DNA of 64,000 bases from Glycine soja (GCF_004193775.1 NC_041005.1:12278501-12342500); one strand, 5' to 3'; positions 23,237-36,400 are shown, counted from the stretch's first letter. Translations and numbers: made by a program. Notes: a model not told the origin generated them from the sequence alone.

Positions 23237-23564
23237 GTAGAAAGTCAAAGAGTGTGAATTCCATTAAGAATATCAGAATAAGAGAGATAGAGATGAGCAT
23301 CTACAATTAACGGACTCTAAATCATTTTTCACAACAAAAATGTAAATATGAATCAAAATTAACAGAATCTAAATCAAATCTCAGTCAAGAAGAATTATTC
23401 CCTACTTTGTTGAGGTCAGACCTATGTATCTGACAATGTAACTACCATCTAAAAGGAACTGCAATTTATAGTGTAATTGACTCCCACATTAGAGTAAGAT
23501 AATCTAAATAAGAGTAATATAAAGTAAAAGTATAAGAAAAATTAGGAAATATTGAGGTCAAATG

Positions 23565-24625
23565 TGTGAATGTATGAATACATGATTTTGATGATGTCAA
23601 AGAATAATAAAACAAGGTTGCTTTCAAGATCACTTCAACAAGCATTCAAAGGTTAAACATTGCTTCAAGATTAAGACAAGGTTGCTTCAAGATTCATTCA
23701 AGATCATCTTTTGCCTCAAAACACATTGTTTCCAACATGTCAAGGCTCTGGTAATCGATTATCAAGCAGTGTAATTGATTATCAGAAGATAAGTTTGCAA
23801 ATCAGCTTCTTAAAAGGGTTTGAAATTTGAATTTTGAATATGTAATCGATTACCATTGATATGTAATCGATTACCGGCAACGGAACTCTTGAAATTCAAT
23901 TTGAAAAGTCATGACCCTTCAAAATATAACTGTGTAATCGATTACCAGAAACCTGTAATCGATTACCAGTGAAGAATTTCAGAAAAAGCTTTTTGAAAAG
24001 ACACATCTCTTCAAACCATTTTGAAAAGGCACGAAGGACCTATATATATATGTGTGTCTAACTTCAAAAAGTAAGAGAGAGATATTCTAAGAGAACTTCA
24101 TTGTCAAATGCTCTCTCAACAACTCTTGGGCAAACACTTGCAAATCTATTGAGAGTTCATCCAGGAACATCAAATTGTATTATCCATTCTAAAGGAGAGA
24201 AATCTTTTTGTTCATCTCAGAAAGTAAGTTGTAATGAAGAGACTGGTTGTCTCTTGAATTGTGAGTTTCCTGAACATAAGGGAAAGGGATTCCTTGGGTG
24301 TTCAGAAGTTGTAAAAAGGTTTTTTTTTACAAAGTTAGTGAAAATCTCAAGTGGGTTGCTTGAGGATTGGACATAGGCACGGGAAGTGGCCAAACTAGTA
24401 TAAATCAAGTTTGTATTTTTCTCTTCCCTTATCTCAGTTATTTTACTGCAGTTTACTTTGTTTTGCACATTTAAAAGGACATTGTTAAATTGATTGCTTA
24501 TTCTTCTTCTTCTTCTTCTGCATTCTGAAGCCAATCATTTAAATAGGGGTTAAAGTTTGTTAGTGGAAAAAATTAGAAACTTAATTCACCCCCCGTCTTA
24601 AGTTATTGAGGCCACTTGTCCAACA
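23565..24625 (+). mobile_element. Solo copia-type LTR
   Basis: It begins TGTGAATG and ends CACTTGTCCAACA, with a perfect 5-bp duplication aaatg (23560-23564, 24626-24630). The right 50 bp (GAATTAAGTTTC-like, CCCCCCG, TTGAGGCCACTTGTCCAACA on the plus strand) is the inverted counterpart of the start of the LTRs at 3192 and 8207. It carries TAATCGATTA palindrome pairs (23750-23970) and a possible TATA box (TATATATA near 24041). Unequal recombination of a full element would leave this. Confidence 0.9.
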
Positions 24626-24689
24626 AAATGTAACAATGAAAATGTAAAACATACAACCAAGAATATCTTGCTTCAATTTAAGTGCAGAA

Positions 24690-25640
24690 AAAGATGTCCT
24701 CCATCTTTTAATTGATTTGCATATATCATCCTTTAACGGTTTTGTAATATCCTGCAAGTGGCAATTAATATATTAAATAGTTCAAAGAAGCATAAAGTAG
24801 ACGTATCAGATTGAGTAGACCTAAAAAAAACAATGACTACATAATTTTAGAATATTATGGAGCGAACAATTGGTGAAACTCCCCGGCATGAAAATACTGC
24901 TCAATTTATACTCAAATTCAAGCTATTGCGGAATGAATCTTATTAATAGTTGAGGCAGAGCAATAACTAATCATACAAATCTAGGTTGATCATTAAAAAA
25001 AATACACCCAACTCCCTTAATCAGGGCATAGAGCAGACCTTGCAAAGATGGAAAATCCAATTTCACGGTAGTATGTCCATTTTGTGTATTAGTGAAATAA
25101 CATACTAGAGAAGACTCAAGATTAACTTATCTGTGAGGAACATTTGTACAACCTATTTACTCAAGGCTACAAGTTGATTAATACAAACCAAGAATCAAAA
25201 TGAGGCTCAGTTTGTCTTTCAGGAACTCAAACACTTGGATGAAATTCAGAAATTAAAAAAAAATCCAGAATTAGATATATGAGTATCACTGCCAAAAAGT
25301 GTAGAAAAAGCAGTACAAGATTAACTATTGTAATCTCTCAAAATACACTTTGCTTATGACAAAGAAACAAGGCAGCATCACCAATTATAATTTCATGGCC
25401 AAATTGGATAAATCACACTCCCCCTACCCTCTTGATAGAGATGTTTAAATCACATCTTCCTCCCCTTTATTTCAAAAGAATATAGCCCCTCCCCCAAGAG
25501 ACTTACATGTTATATTTTAGTTCATTTTAAACATCTATAGACCCTAAACTAAATAAATAAGATATTTTACAAAAGCTACATAAAATCTGGCCTCAATCTG
25601 CTGGAGCTTGGCTTCAAAATGTTTTTCCCCATCCTCATCC
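24690..25640 (-). pseudogene. Exon-like blocks of an unidentified host gene inside CACTA 1
   Basis: On the minus strand three stretches look like plant exons. At ~25637-25565 a frame reads DEDGEKHFEAKLQQIEARF after a TTTGTCACAG acceptor-like site. At ~25090-25010 a frame reads GHTTVKLDFPSLQGLLYAL. At ~24757-24680 a TTGCAG acceptor precedes DITKPLKDDICKSIKRW. They do not match V-ATPase subunit C as I know it. They could be a second captured gene or a divergent 3' part. I cannot name the product. Confidence 0.4.
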
Positions 25641-25914
25641 TGTGACAAAACAAGTTCAATTTAGCAAGACATAGATATGTATTAAAGTGACATTTTGGTA
25701 AGCAGTTTAATTAAGTGCTTATTGAATAACTACTTATCATATAAGGACTTATAAGTTGTTTTTATAATCAAAGAGGAAATAAGGTGAAATTGTTTTCATA
25801 AGCTATCTTAGAGAGTTTTAATTGAAATAAACTGAAAACAACTTCAGAACGTATCATAAGCTATTTTTATACGCTTATGAACACATCACAGATTAAAAAA
25901 CGTAACTCTTACCA

Positions 25915-27408
25915 CATAGTTTGTCAATGTTTCATAGCCAAAGAGCCAATCTTTCTGTGAATACTTGGGATCAATTGCAAGAAGGGTGGTTAAATTTTCT
26001 AAAGTTATAATATCCTCAGGTTTTACCAAGTTGGAAAGATCACAGACAGCTAAGCTAAAATACGCAAATAGGTCATTTAAGTCAGCTAAGAAATATGTAT
26101 TATATTAAAAAGTCATGATTGTTCAATAAATAACATTCACACCTTCCAATTTGCTTTCGGTTGATGGCATTAAGCTGACTGCAGATATTGTTATACTCGG
26201 AAACATGAACCTAACATAAAACACAAAGATTTAAGGGGAAAATAGAAAATTCAATTTACATTATGCAAAATGGGGATTCTGTATTTTCCTTTGTTCATCA
26301 ACAAAGAACAATGTCATTCATTTTCATGATGGGCATTAGCAACAACTCTATTGAATTTATGCAAGTTTAGAATAGGCTCTGCTACCATGAAAGTAACTAT
26401 TATTTAATCTTTGTCATTATAAGCTACATGGTCAGAGTGATAAAGCCATAAGAAAAGAAAACCTATTAAAGCTTCACCTATACTTGTTCATTTTCAACAA
26501 AATTAAAGTATTATCAATCTGTTACCTTCGGGTACCAATCAAGAAGAAAAGAAAAATCGAAATGCCCATAAAAAAGCAAGAACTTAGCATTCCTCTATTG
26601 TAAGCAAGACCATTAAATCACCACAGCATATACATCTCAGTAAAGAAATAGCTTATGCATTTGGCACTCACAAAAGCTAATCAAATTATGTCTAAGAAAC
26701 ATGAATAACCTTGAGATCATCCTCATTCTTTGCCACCTGACCGTGAATTCCATCGATGATCTCCTTCAATGGCAACATAGTCGGGTACCTAGTTTCATCC
26801 TAAATAAACTTGCATCCACCATAAAAGCACACTAAATCCTCATCACACAGCACAACAACAAGATCACCAGATAGAAACATATCATATATTCGATAGTGAT
26901 CGAATAGACCGCATTAAGTAAGAATCAACGGGGACTCCATCCACCATCAAACCACTGATCACCATGCCAGACACTCTCTAGCTCCTCAATCTGCCGCCTG
27001 ATCATGTGCGACACTCCCTCCACGAAACAGATCAAGCATAATGAAATTGCAGCCACATTTATCCATAATTTTCCACAATATCAAGGATCGCAACGAAACC
27101 GCAAATCTAAATAGTCGAATGTTTTGGTGTGATTGGGAATTTGACGTACCTTGACGATATTGTTGTTGAGGGAAAGGAGGGAGTCTAGGGTTCTGACGCG
27201 GAGATTAGAGGGAAAATGAGAGGAAAAGTAAGAGGCGCATTGGTTGTTGCTTATAAAAAAATATGATGTGTAGATTGAGAGAGAGAATACTTACTCTGTA
27301 GAGAAGAGTGTCGAAGGAGTGTTTGGAGATTTGTTCCTGCAATTTGTTCCAGAGAGTGGATGCGGAATTTTGAATAGGGAGAGACACTACCCTATACCTC
27401 GTCACCAT
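25915..27408 (-). pseudogene. V-ATPase subunit C gene fragment (captured)
   Basis: Exon 1 starts at the ATG at 27408 and reads MVTRYRVVSLPIQNSAS ... EQISKHSFDTLLYRV. Further exons, with introns between, read NLRVRTLDSLLSLNNNIVK followed by a GTACGT donor (27150), EGVSHMIRRQIEELE then VDGVPVDSYL in another frame (27030-26910), YPTMLPLKEIIDGIHGQVA (26810-26725), EYNNICSQLNAINRKQ (26215-26155) and DLSNLVKPEDII ... DPKYSQKDWLFGYETL (26045-25915). These match subunit C of the vacuolar proton pump (DET3/VHA-C in Arabidopsis), which links V1 and Vo. About the N-terminal half of the protein is covered. Introns are kept, so it was captured as DNA. Frameshifts and the missing C-terminal half make it non-functional as a pump subunit. 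Confidence 0.85.
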
Positions 27409-27895
27409 AACACTTGTGACTCCGAATGATCGATCACGAGGTGAACGTTGTGTAGACCTCGTCCATTTTGTGATTTATGAGGTACGAGAGATGGAAATGG
27501 AATTAGTAGGCATTCAGTGGACTCTGACCCGTGGGAACCGAATTGAACCCGCCTCGACTTTGACAGATAAAAACCGGATTGTCCGGATTCGGGGTCGGAT
27601 TCGGGTTTTCCCCGATAACACAAAACAGGGGTGGGGGCGGGTATGAGATTACTGATATCCGCCACGACCCCGACCCGCCTGAAATTATAGAGGAAGAAAA
27701 CTAGAAAAGGTGCCGATTTGGAAAACCTAATTTGTGTCGATGCAGCTCCTAAGTCCTCTCCTCACTCTATCTACCTCTTTCTGTCTCTCACAAATTCACT
27801 AATTTGTGCTGCTCTAACTCCTCAGTCCTCACTCTACCACTCCTGTACTTCAATCTCTTCTCCGATCTCGATTCCGCCATAGATGAGGACACTAA

Positions 27896-27897
<2 letters not shown>

Positions 27898-27932
<35 letters not shown>
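27898..27932 (+). repeat. (CT)n microsatellite in the hAT 5' region
   Basis: An uninterrupted CT run of ~32 bp just after a possible small frame (ATGAGGACACTAAGG). CT tracts are common in plant 5' leaders, so this may belong to the leader of the hAT transposase transcript. Confidence 0.7.
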
Positions 27933-27935
<3 letters not shown>

Positions 27936-29633
27936 CCATCCATGGCATTGCTCTGGATAATTTTATCTCTTTTTAACTTGGTTCCTTTGAACAATTTACT
28001 CTGCCCACTTGCTTTTCTTTTTCAAATCCATGATGGTAGCTTTGTTCAACAACAATATAAAGGAAGGTGGAAGGAAGGCAAAAGGGTATCCTGAATCTAT
28101 CATCCTTTTTGGCACATGCTCGAGGCAAGTTTGACATGCACAGGAGTCTCTCCTAGTGAATTCTTTCCTTGTTTTTGAATCTATTGTTCAAGTTCTAGTT
28201 AACTACTCATCATGGAACTTTCTTTGTTTATAAGTATCACCCCTCTGTAGGGATTGTTAATAAATAACAACAGAAATTTTATCCCAGCTCTACCACTATC
28301 CTTATGCTTGATGAACTTGTATATTCCCTTTCCATGTCTCATCTAAAAATTCCTATTTGGCTCAAACTATACGACTGCTATGTGTGGGATAAGGTTTTCG
28401 ATTGTCTTTGGGTAATATTAACTTGTATAAAGAAGGGAAAATTGCAATCGTTAGTCTGAGTGTTGTAGCTTGATAAATGTATGAGACTATTCTAAGCCAT
28501 TCTATTCATTTTATATTGGATATTGTTGGCTGCAGTAATTTTTTATAAAAGCAAATTCGATCTAATTATAGATGATACCTTGGGTGACAACAAGTCCAAA
28601 ACAAACTAGTCGCTCCTTCAACTAATTAATTGGTAAAATCTTGCCTGATGTTCATAAGCTTGAAACTTGAGAAATTTCCATGTTAATGACCTCTTTCTGT
28701 TAGTGTTCTCTATCATGGACAAACTCTTATATAGAGTCTAGTCATTAATAGAAATTAATAGAGACTGGTGATAATTGAACAATGAAAACTTGATCTTTAA
28801 TAGTGTGGTTCAATCGTTTAAGTAGATTAAAGAATAAAAAATGTAAAAATGTTGGAGAAAGTAGATATATTAAAGTGTAGCATATATTAATATCTCACGA
28901 GGATGCTAGATTTAAAAGGAGAGTTGCGTAATTCAAGCAATTTACGAAAAAGGTTATTAATGACTATTTTTAGGTGGAAGGGAGTGTAATTTACCTTTTT
29001 AATGACTTTTTTTTTCATATTAGAAATGTAAGAAAGGTTAATTAATTTACTTTTAGCATTGTGGTGTTGTATTTTTTAGGCTCTTCCAACATTAAAGTAA
29101 AGTGAAGGATGACGCGACTGGAATAGTACATACAGTGGTTGCACACAATATTTCTTCAGCTTCTACCTTATTTATTGGAAGAATATTGACTTTCTTTTTG
29201 TTGCTATCTGCCATGCTAAACAATTAAATTAACTTGGTCTTGATATAATAGGGATGAAATTCATTCAATTTTATTGTACCATAATTCTTGTGCAGTGTGA
29301 TTAAGATGGTATAGTCAATCATTACTAGTGTAGATAGAATTGAAAAAGGGGCAAATATTTCTATGTTTTTTTTTCCAGTATTTTTTGTATTATTTTTAAA
29401 TTGATTACCAATGAATGTATTGCCTTGATTTTTTAAATAATTAGTTTACTGCATATAGTTTACTGCCATGTTGATTTTTCAAACAGAGGAGCTTAATTCA
29501 AATTTTTTTTTCATTCTAATGTATAATTAAAAAATCTACTTGTTTATCATTCTACTTTCAACATTTATCATACTACTTGTTTTGGAAAAACTTTTTATGA
29601 TATTAGTGTTTTTTTTTTCTTTCCAGGAAAGTA
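27933..29633 (+). other. hAT 5' region without a recognised gene
   Basis: 1.7 kb of AT-rich sequence between the CT tract and the first transposase exon, probably leader plus intron(s). The TTTCCAG at 29621-29628 is a plausible acceptor just before the exon at 29634. Confidence 0.5.
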
Positions 29634-32021
29634 ATGGAAGATATTAGTTTTTCACCAGAAGGAATTTACCCTATTCCTTCACCAATTAATGAGTCTCCTT
29701 CACCTTCACCAATTGATCAAACTCCTTCACCTATTCAAGTTGATCTTGCACCTTCTCCTTCACCTATTAATGTTGATCATACTCCTTCACCTCATGAAGA
29801 TGAAGTTAATAATGTGGAGGCGCAAGGAGGAATATGTAGGCTGAAAAGTAAGATTTGGTAGCATTTTAAAAAAAATTAAAGTCAATAGTTTGGACAAGGT
29901 TGGATGCAAGTATTGTAAGAAACTTCTTGGTGGAAAATCCAAAAATGGAACCAAGCATTTGTGGTAGCATAATGAGATTTGTGTTCAGTACAAGATTTTT
30001 ATGAGAGGCATGAAGGGCCAAACATTTCTTACACCTAAGGTCGTGCAAGGAAAGCAAGAGTTGGGTGCGGGAACTTATGATGCAATGTGCAAGGGAAGAG
30101 CTAGCAAATGCAATTATTAAGCATGAGTATCCACTATCAATTGTGGATCACCTTGGTTTTAGGAGATACTCTGCTGTCCTCCAACCTGTGTTTCAGGTTC
30201 GCTAGCAAAACCCCTCCAACCTTGGCTTTAGGATATGTAACTATTTTTATTTCTTTCATGAACTTTTCATATGTTATATGTAACTACTACCATTTTTTTG
30301 GAAAAAAACTGTTATCACTATTTTCTTTAACTATTTTTAATAAAGATAAAGACATGAAGTGTCTCTTTTTCAGCTGGTATATTATAAAATAAAATATAGT
30401 GATATTTTCAGGTTCCTATAGAAAAACAATTAAGAAGGAGATAATGAAAATCTATGAGAATGAACGAGCAACAACTTTGAAGTTGTTGGATAGTCTTGAT
30501 GGAAGAGTGGCCATTACATCAGACATGTGGACTTCAAGTCAGAAGAAGGGGTATATGGCTATTACAACTCATTACGTTGATGGTTATTGGAACTTACAAA
30601 GTTAGATTTTGAGGTAATAAAACGATTTGAAGTTTTTATATTATTAGACCTTTTATTTTATAAAATGATTGAGTAAGATTATATTATATCTCTTTTTGTG
30701 GTTGTTTTTATATTATATCACTATTTTTATGTTATGTTCATTTATGTTCCTACTCCTCATACAAGTGATAGACTTTGTAATGTATTGACTGACTGTTTGA
30801 TGGATTGGAATATTGACACAAAACTGTCCACTATCACCCTAGATAATTGTACCACAATGATGCTATGATTGATAAAATTAAGGATAAATTGCACTTGGGT
30901 AATTTGCTTAGGGATGGGTCTTTACTTCAAATGCGTTGTTATGCTCACATCCTTAATTTGATAGTAAAAGATGGGCTGGAAGTGGTGAAAAAAGGTGTAG
31001 AAAATATTCAAGATAGTGTGGCATATTGGACAGCAACACCTAAGAGGAAGGAAAAATTTGAGGAAACGGCTAAACAGTTGAGAATCCCTTACACTTAGAA
31101 TTTGGTATTAGACTGTCCAACTAGATGGAACTCAACTTACAAAATGCTTGAAATTGCCATAGGATATGAGGATGTATTTTGTCAATTAAAGAAACGAGAG
31201 TCTCAATATACTTGTTTGCTAAGTACTTTATAGTGGCAATTTGCAAAGGATGTTTATGGGAGATTGAAGTTGTTCAATACTATCACTGAATTATTTTCTT
31301 CTACTAAACATCCAACTGCTAATTTGTATTTTCCAAATATATGTGAGATTAAGTTGGTAATCAAACAATGGATTACCTCTCCTAATCCAATAATTCAACA
31401 AATGGCAAAAAATATGATGATCAAATTTGATAAATATTGGGGTGTGATTCATAATATGATGGGAGTTGTCACTGTTTTAGATTCTAGGTACAAGATGGAG
31501 TTGCTTGAGTATTATTATGAAAAGTTGTATGAACATGACTCTTTTTCTCAAGTGAGGTGCATTCAACAATTGTGTTATGACTTAGTTTCTGATTACCAAA
31601 TGAAAATGAACAAAAACTCTTTTGGTAGTAATGTTAGTGATGTTATTGGTTGTGAAGTTGTTGGTGATGCATTATCTGAGTATGATAGATTTATTATAAG
31701 GAAAAAAGGCTAGAAGTTCTTATGTTAAATTTAGAGTTATACCACTATTTAGAAGAAGAGGTTTTACCAAGAGCTGTTGACTTTGATATTTTGATGTGGT
31801 GGAAGTTTAATGGTGTCAAGTATCCAACATTTCAAGCAATTGCTAAGGATATATTAGCTATTCTGGTATCTACCGTAGCTTCAGAATCTGCATTTAGCAC
31901 TGGTGGTCAAATATTAAGCCCACATCGTAGTCGACTTCAATGGACTACTTTAGAGGCTTTAATGTGTGCTAGAAGTTGGTTGTGGAGTGCTGAAAATAGT
32001 GGTAAAGTTTTATTCATATAG
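29634..32021 (+). pseudogene. hAT transposase pseudogene (BED finger, RNase H-like core, C-terminal dimerisation domain)
   Basis: It starts MEDISFSPEG and runs through a proline/serine repeat (PSPI units) into a BED zinc finger (CKYCKKLLGGKSKNGTKHL) with two in-frame TAG codons near 29859 and 29964. Next come a block of the AREELANAIIKHEYPLSIVD type (~30085-30195), an intron, then GRVAITSDMWTSSQKKGYMA (first catalytic Asp), TLDNCTT (second Asp), the CX2H motif RCYAHILNLIV, DCPTRWNSTYKML, FDKYWG, and the C-terminal PTFQAIAKDILAILVSTVASESAFS. Stops or frame changes occur near 30605, 30857, 31098, 31232 and 31713. It once cut and pasted this element. It is dead here. Confidence 0.88.
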
Positions 32022-32817
32022 GTTGTTAAATTGATATTTGTGTTTATTCAAGAACTAATACTTGTAATGTATTTTTATAGGTTTTATGAGCTATAAAGTT
32101 GTTGCTGAATGTGCTAATGTAATGAATTAATTGGTTTCATATGATGAAGGTAAATAATGTTCTAAATTTCATTTTTTTGTTATTATATAAATAAGCTTTT
32201 GTTCTAATTTTTATTTCTTTTATGTAGGTGGAATGACGGGTGCTGGTGTCACTAATTTGGAGGAATGATTAACATTTATTTGCTAAACAATTTAAGTTGT
32301 TTCTTTTTTTATTATGTAATTTGAAAGAATGAAATATGTTTAAGTTGCTGAACAAAATCATATGCTAAACAGAATGAAACATGTTGAAGGACAACCAACA
32401 TAGTATATTAGTATCTCTGTTTTTGTTAAACAGAATCATATGCTACCTATTGTTGGGACAACATATATTTAGATGGTACTATATTTTGGGGGAAAATAAA
32501 TATGCATGTCCTTAATTCCTCATGCAATACCCAAATTTTATGATTTTAATTGAATTGATTGATTTCTTTTAGTAATTTTTTAAATTATGATAATGATCCC
32601 ATATTTTGAATTTGGCTTTGTTATTGTTTTTTTTGCTACGTAACTGCATTTTTTTCAATAAGTTACAATACCCGTCCGGGGATGGGTACATATTTTTAAT
32701 CCCGACGGGGATCGGGGGCGGGGTCGGGGATCAATTACAAAGTTGGGGGCGGGGTGGGAAATGCAATACCCGTCCCTGTTTCACCCCGTTGCCATGCCTA
32801 GGAATTAGGGCTATTAA

Positions 32818-33046
32818 TTTAACAAACATTACAAGATTGGTTTTTATGTAACATCGATTTTTGTATAAAAAAGATATTGAAAGATATTGGCATATACATA
32901 CAATATCGGTTTTTAACAATTGATAAAATAACATCAGTTTTTAAAAACCAATGTTAATATCATCACATTAACATCAATGTCACTGGCCTTTTCGTTAACA
33001 TTGGTTTGGTTAAAAATTGATGTGAAAAACATTCTTTCTAGTAGTG
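32818..33046. repeat. CACTA 1 right subterminal repeats and terminal repeat
   Basis: Inverted and direct motifs close to AACATCGGTTTT (near 32852, 32904, 32932, 32949, 32969, 32996, 33014) lead to the terminal repeat ending CTAGTAGTG at 33046. Confidence 0.8.
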
Positions 33047-33051
33047 CATGG

Positions 33052-33440
33052 TGATAGGACTCAATCTGATATCCAGAAGTAATAAAACAGTAAAATAACA
33101 ATTTTAAGATGAAAATGGGAGACATTATTGATGTAAATCAAGTTAGAGTTCAAATGGGATCTAACTTGTGAATTACAATGGATGAACAATGGAAATGAAA
33201 AATGCAGAAAACAGGCTAAGCATTTCGAGCTGCTTAGAAAACTCCCATGCAGTTTCTAACTGAATCCATACATGCCCCACTACTGATTATTCCCTCAGCA
33301 TATAACGTTACAGCCCTCCTTTCTCTCTCTGCCACCTGTCCCATCACACATTCCCCACTAAGTTAGTTACTCCTCTAGTGGGATGATCCCCTACACTTCC
33401 CTTACCATGTTTCCTCGTGTATACTATATGTTGCTTATCA
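33052..33440 (-). repeat. 3' LTR of the Reina-like element
   Basis: Starts TGATAGGACTC and ends GCTTATCA on the plus strand. The last ~97 bp of the polyprotein gene lie inside it (33344-33440). Confidence 0.95.
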
Positions 33441-36400
33441 ATTCCCCCGCCTTCAAAACTCTTCTTGCCCTCAAGAAGAAATCCAGGAAATTCTGATCTG
33501 AGCTTTTCCACTGGCTCCCATGAATTTTCAAAGTCTGGAAGGTCTTTCCATTTCACCAAGACTTCCACTACTACCTGTTCATTCTTCCTTGTGTCTAAAG
33601 CTTCCTCTGGCTCAGGCTCTAATTGCCAGTTTTCATTCATGCAAGCTGGTAAGGGCTGAGGCTCAACATTAGGTGCTAGAGCTTTCTTCAACAATGAAGC
33701 ATGAAACACTGGATGGACTCTACTGTCAGCTGGCAACTTCAATTTATATGCTACTTCACCTATCTTTTGCTCTACTTCATAAGGGCCATAGTATCTTGGG
33801 CTCAATTTTTGATTGAACCTGTTTGCTAGTTTCTTCAACTTGTAAGGTTGAATTTTCAGATATACCATGTCACCAATCTGATAAACAACCTCCCTTCTGT
33901 GCTTATTAGCTTGAGTTCTCATAACATCTTGTGCCCTCAATAGTTGTTCCTGCATTTCCTTTAACATCGCATTCCTCTCAGCTGTGAGTTTGTTAACCTC
34001 TTCCACTGCAGATAGACTGACATCACCCTTGACTAGCATAGGTGGCTCTCTCCCGTATAGTGCCTCAAATGGAGTAGTTTTGAGTGAAGCATGGTAGTTG
34101 GTATTGTACCAATATTCTGCCCAGGCTAACCACTTAGGCCACTGCTTTGGTTGCCTTCCAGTTAAACACCTCAAGTAAGTTTCCACGCACCTATTCACCA
34201 CCTCCGTTTGTCCATCAGACTGAGGGTGATATGCACTACTATACTTCAATTTAGTGCCTGCCTGCTTAAACAATTCTGACCAGAAATTACTAAGAAAGAC
34301 CTTGTCCCTGTCAGAAACTATGGAAGTAGGAAATCCATGTAATCTGACTATTTCTTTAATGAATAAACTAGCTATATCCTTAGCTGTGTAAGGGTGACTA
34401 ACAGGTAAAAAATGAGCATATTTAGTTAACCTGTCCACCACCACCATAATGGTATCAGTACCTTGCACCTTAGGTAGCCCACCTATGAAATCCATTGAGA
34501 TGTCAGCCCATATTTGTTTAGGGATTGGCAGGGGTTGGAGTAACCCTCTAGGTTTCAATGTCTGGTACTTATTCTGCTGACACACCTCACAGGCCTGTAC
34601 ATACTCCTTGATCTGCTTTCTCATGCCTTCCCAATAGACTAATCCAGAAATTTTTTTATAAGTTCTGAGGTACCCAGAATGACCTCCCACAGCAGTAGCA
34701 TGGAATTCATGTAACAACCAAGCAATTTTGGGTGAATTCTTGGGAATCACTACTCTTCCTTCATGATACAACCTCCCTCCCTTCAACTGGTACCCTGGGT
34801 GACTGAGAGGATCACCAACTAAGGCTTGCACCAGAACCTTCAGCTTCTCATCATTCTGCACTTCATCTTCCAGACCCTCCCATACTTCACATTGCACAGT
34901 GGTGATAGTGGCATAAGTCATTTGTCTTGACAATGCATCAGCTGCATTTTTCTCCTTTCCGGGTTTGTACTTAACTTCAAAATCATACCCTATTAATTTA
35001 GCAATCCACTTTTGTTGATCTTCCCCCATGACTCTTTGCTCAGTGAGAAATTTCAAGCTTTTCTGGTCTGTATGCACTTGAAAATGTCTCCCTAACAAAT
35101 ATGGCCTCCATTTCTGAATGGCTATGACAATTGCCATTAATTCTCTCTCATAAACAGATTTACCTTGAGCCCTGTCAGATAAGGTTTGGCTCATGTATGC
35201 CACTGGTCTTCCTTCTTGCATAAGTACTGCACCTATACCCTTCCCTGAAGCATCAGTTTCTATCACAAACTCCTTGTCAAAATCTGGCATAGCTAGCACA
35301 GGAACAGTAGTCATTGCTTGTTTCAATTGGTCAAATGCTTGTTGAGCTTCATCATTCCACAAGAAACTATCCTTCTTCAGTAACTGGGTGAGTGGCCACG
35401 CTATTTTACTGTAATTCTTTACAAATTTCCTGTAGTACCCAGTCAATCCTAAGAATCCTCTCAAGCCCTTGAGTTCCTTAGGGTGTGGCCATTTGAGCAT
35501 GTCTTCTATCTTCTTGGGGTCAGCTGACACCCCCTTATCAGATATCAGATGGCCAAGATATTCCACTTCCTTCTGGGCAAAGGAACACTTCTTCTTGTTA
35601 GCATATAACAGATTCCTTCTCAACACTTGCAGTATTTCCCTCAAATGCAACTTGTGTTCTTCTTCACTCTTGCTGTAAATAAGGATGTCATCAAAAAATA
35701 CCAACACAAACCTCCTCAGATATGGTCTCAACACTTCATTCATTAGAGCCTGGAATGTTGAAGGAGCATTAGTTAAGCCAAATGGCATAACTAAGTACTC
35801 ATAATGGCCCTCATGGGTCCTGAAGGCAGTTTTAGCAATATCTTCCTCCTTCATTCTAATTTGATGATAGCCAGATTTCAAATCAAGTTTGGAAAAAATA
35901 ACTGAGCCCCCTAATTCATCTAATAATTCATCAATTACTGGTATAGGGAATTTGTTGGGAATTGTCACCTTGTTGAGAGCTCTGTAGTCAGTGCAGAATC
36001 TCCATCCTCCATCCTTCTTTTTAACCAATAAAACTGGACTTGAATAAGGACTGGTACTGTGCCTTATTATTCCAGCTTGCATCATTTCCTTCACAATCTT
36101 CTCAATCTCATTTTTCTGATAATAGGGATATCTATAAGGCCTGATATTAGGAATGACAGCCCCAGGTTTGAGCATTATAGGATGATCATGCTCTCTGATG
36201 GGTGGTAAACCTGTTGGCATGTCAAAAACTGCTGCAAATTCTCCCAGTATCTGCTGCCACTGATTGAACCCTTCTGCTTCCCTTACTTCTTCCAACTCTG
36301 CCTCCATAGACTGTATGTAAAAGCCTACCCCTGCATCAGCTAGAGCCTTCATCATAGCCTTCCAAGATGATTGCCTATTACACATAGTTGGGTCACCTTG

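Larger units (their letters stand above)
27507..32800 (+). mobile_element. hAT transposon, 5.3 kb, with degenerate transposase
   Basis: A perfect 8-bp duplication ggaattag (27499-27506 and 32801-32808) flanks it, and the ends share TAGGCAT (plus at 27507, minus ending at 32800). GC-rich subterminal blocks (GGGGCGGG, CCCGTCCC types) lie at both ends, near 27530-27690 and 32665-32790. The transposase gene is on the plus strand. It landed about 100 bp upstream of the start codon of the captured V-ATPase gene. Confidence 0.92.
21768..33046. mobile_element. CACTA 1: gene-carrying CACTA (En/Spm-type) transposon
   Basis: Terminal inverted repeats CACTACTAGAAAAAACG (21768) and, on the minus strand, CACTACTAGAAAGAATG (ending 33046), with a perfect 3-bp target duplication cat (21765-21767, 33047-33049). 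Both ends carry arrays of AACATCGGTT-type subterminal motifs. Inside are a hAT MITE, a solo copia LTR, exons of V-ATPase subunit C and other exon-like blocks, and a hAT element. No TNPD or TNPA gene is present, so it would depend on a transposase in trans. Capture of host gene pieces is a known habit of soybean Tgm elements (family knowledge). Without the hAT elements and the solo LTR it is ~4.2 kb. Confidence 0.9.

Noticed and set aside
27416..27646. Small frames on both strands across the V-ATPase start and hAT left end
   Set aside because: They span the insertion junction and GC-rich hAT terminus; no conserved product.
30108..30392. Frame rich in Leu/Phe/Tyr inside the hAT transposase
   Set aside because: It covers a transposase exon in the wrong frame plus an AT-rich intron.
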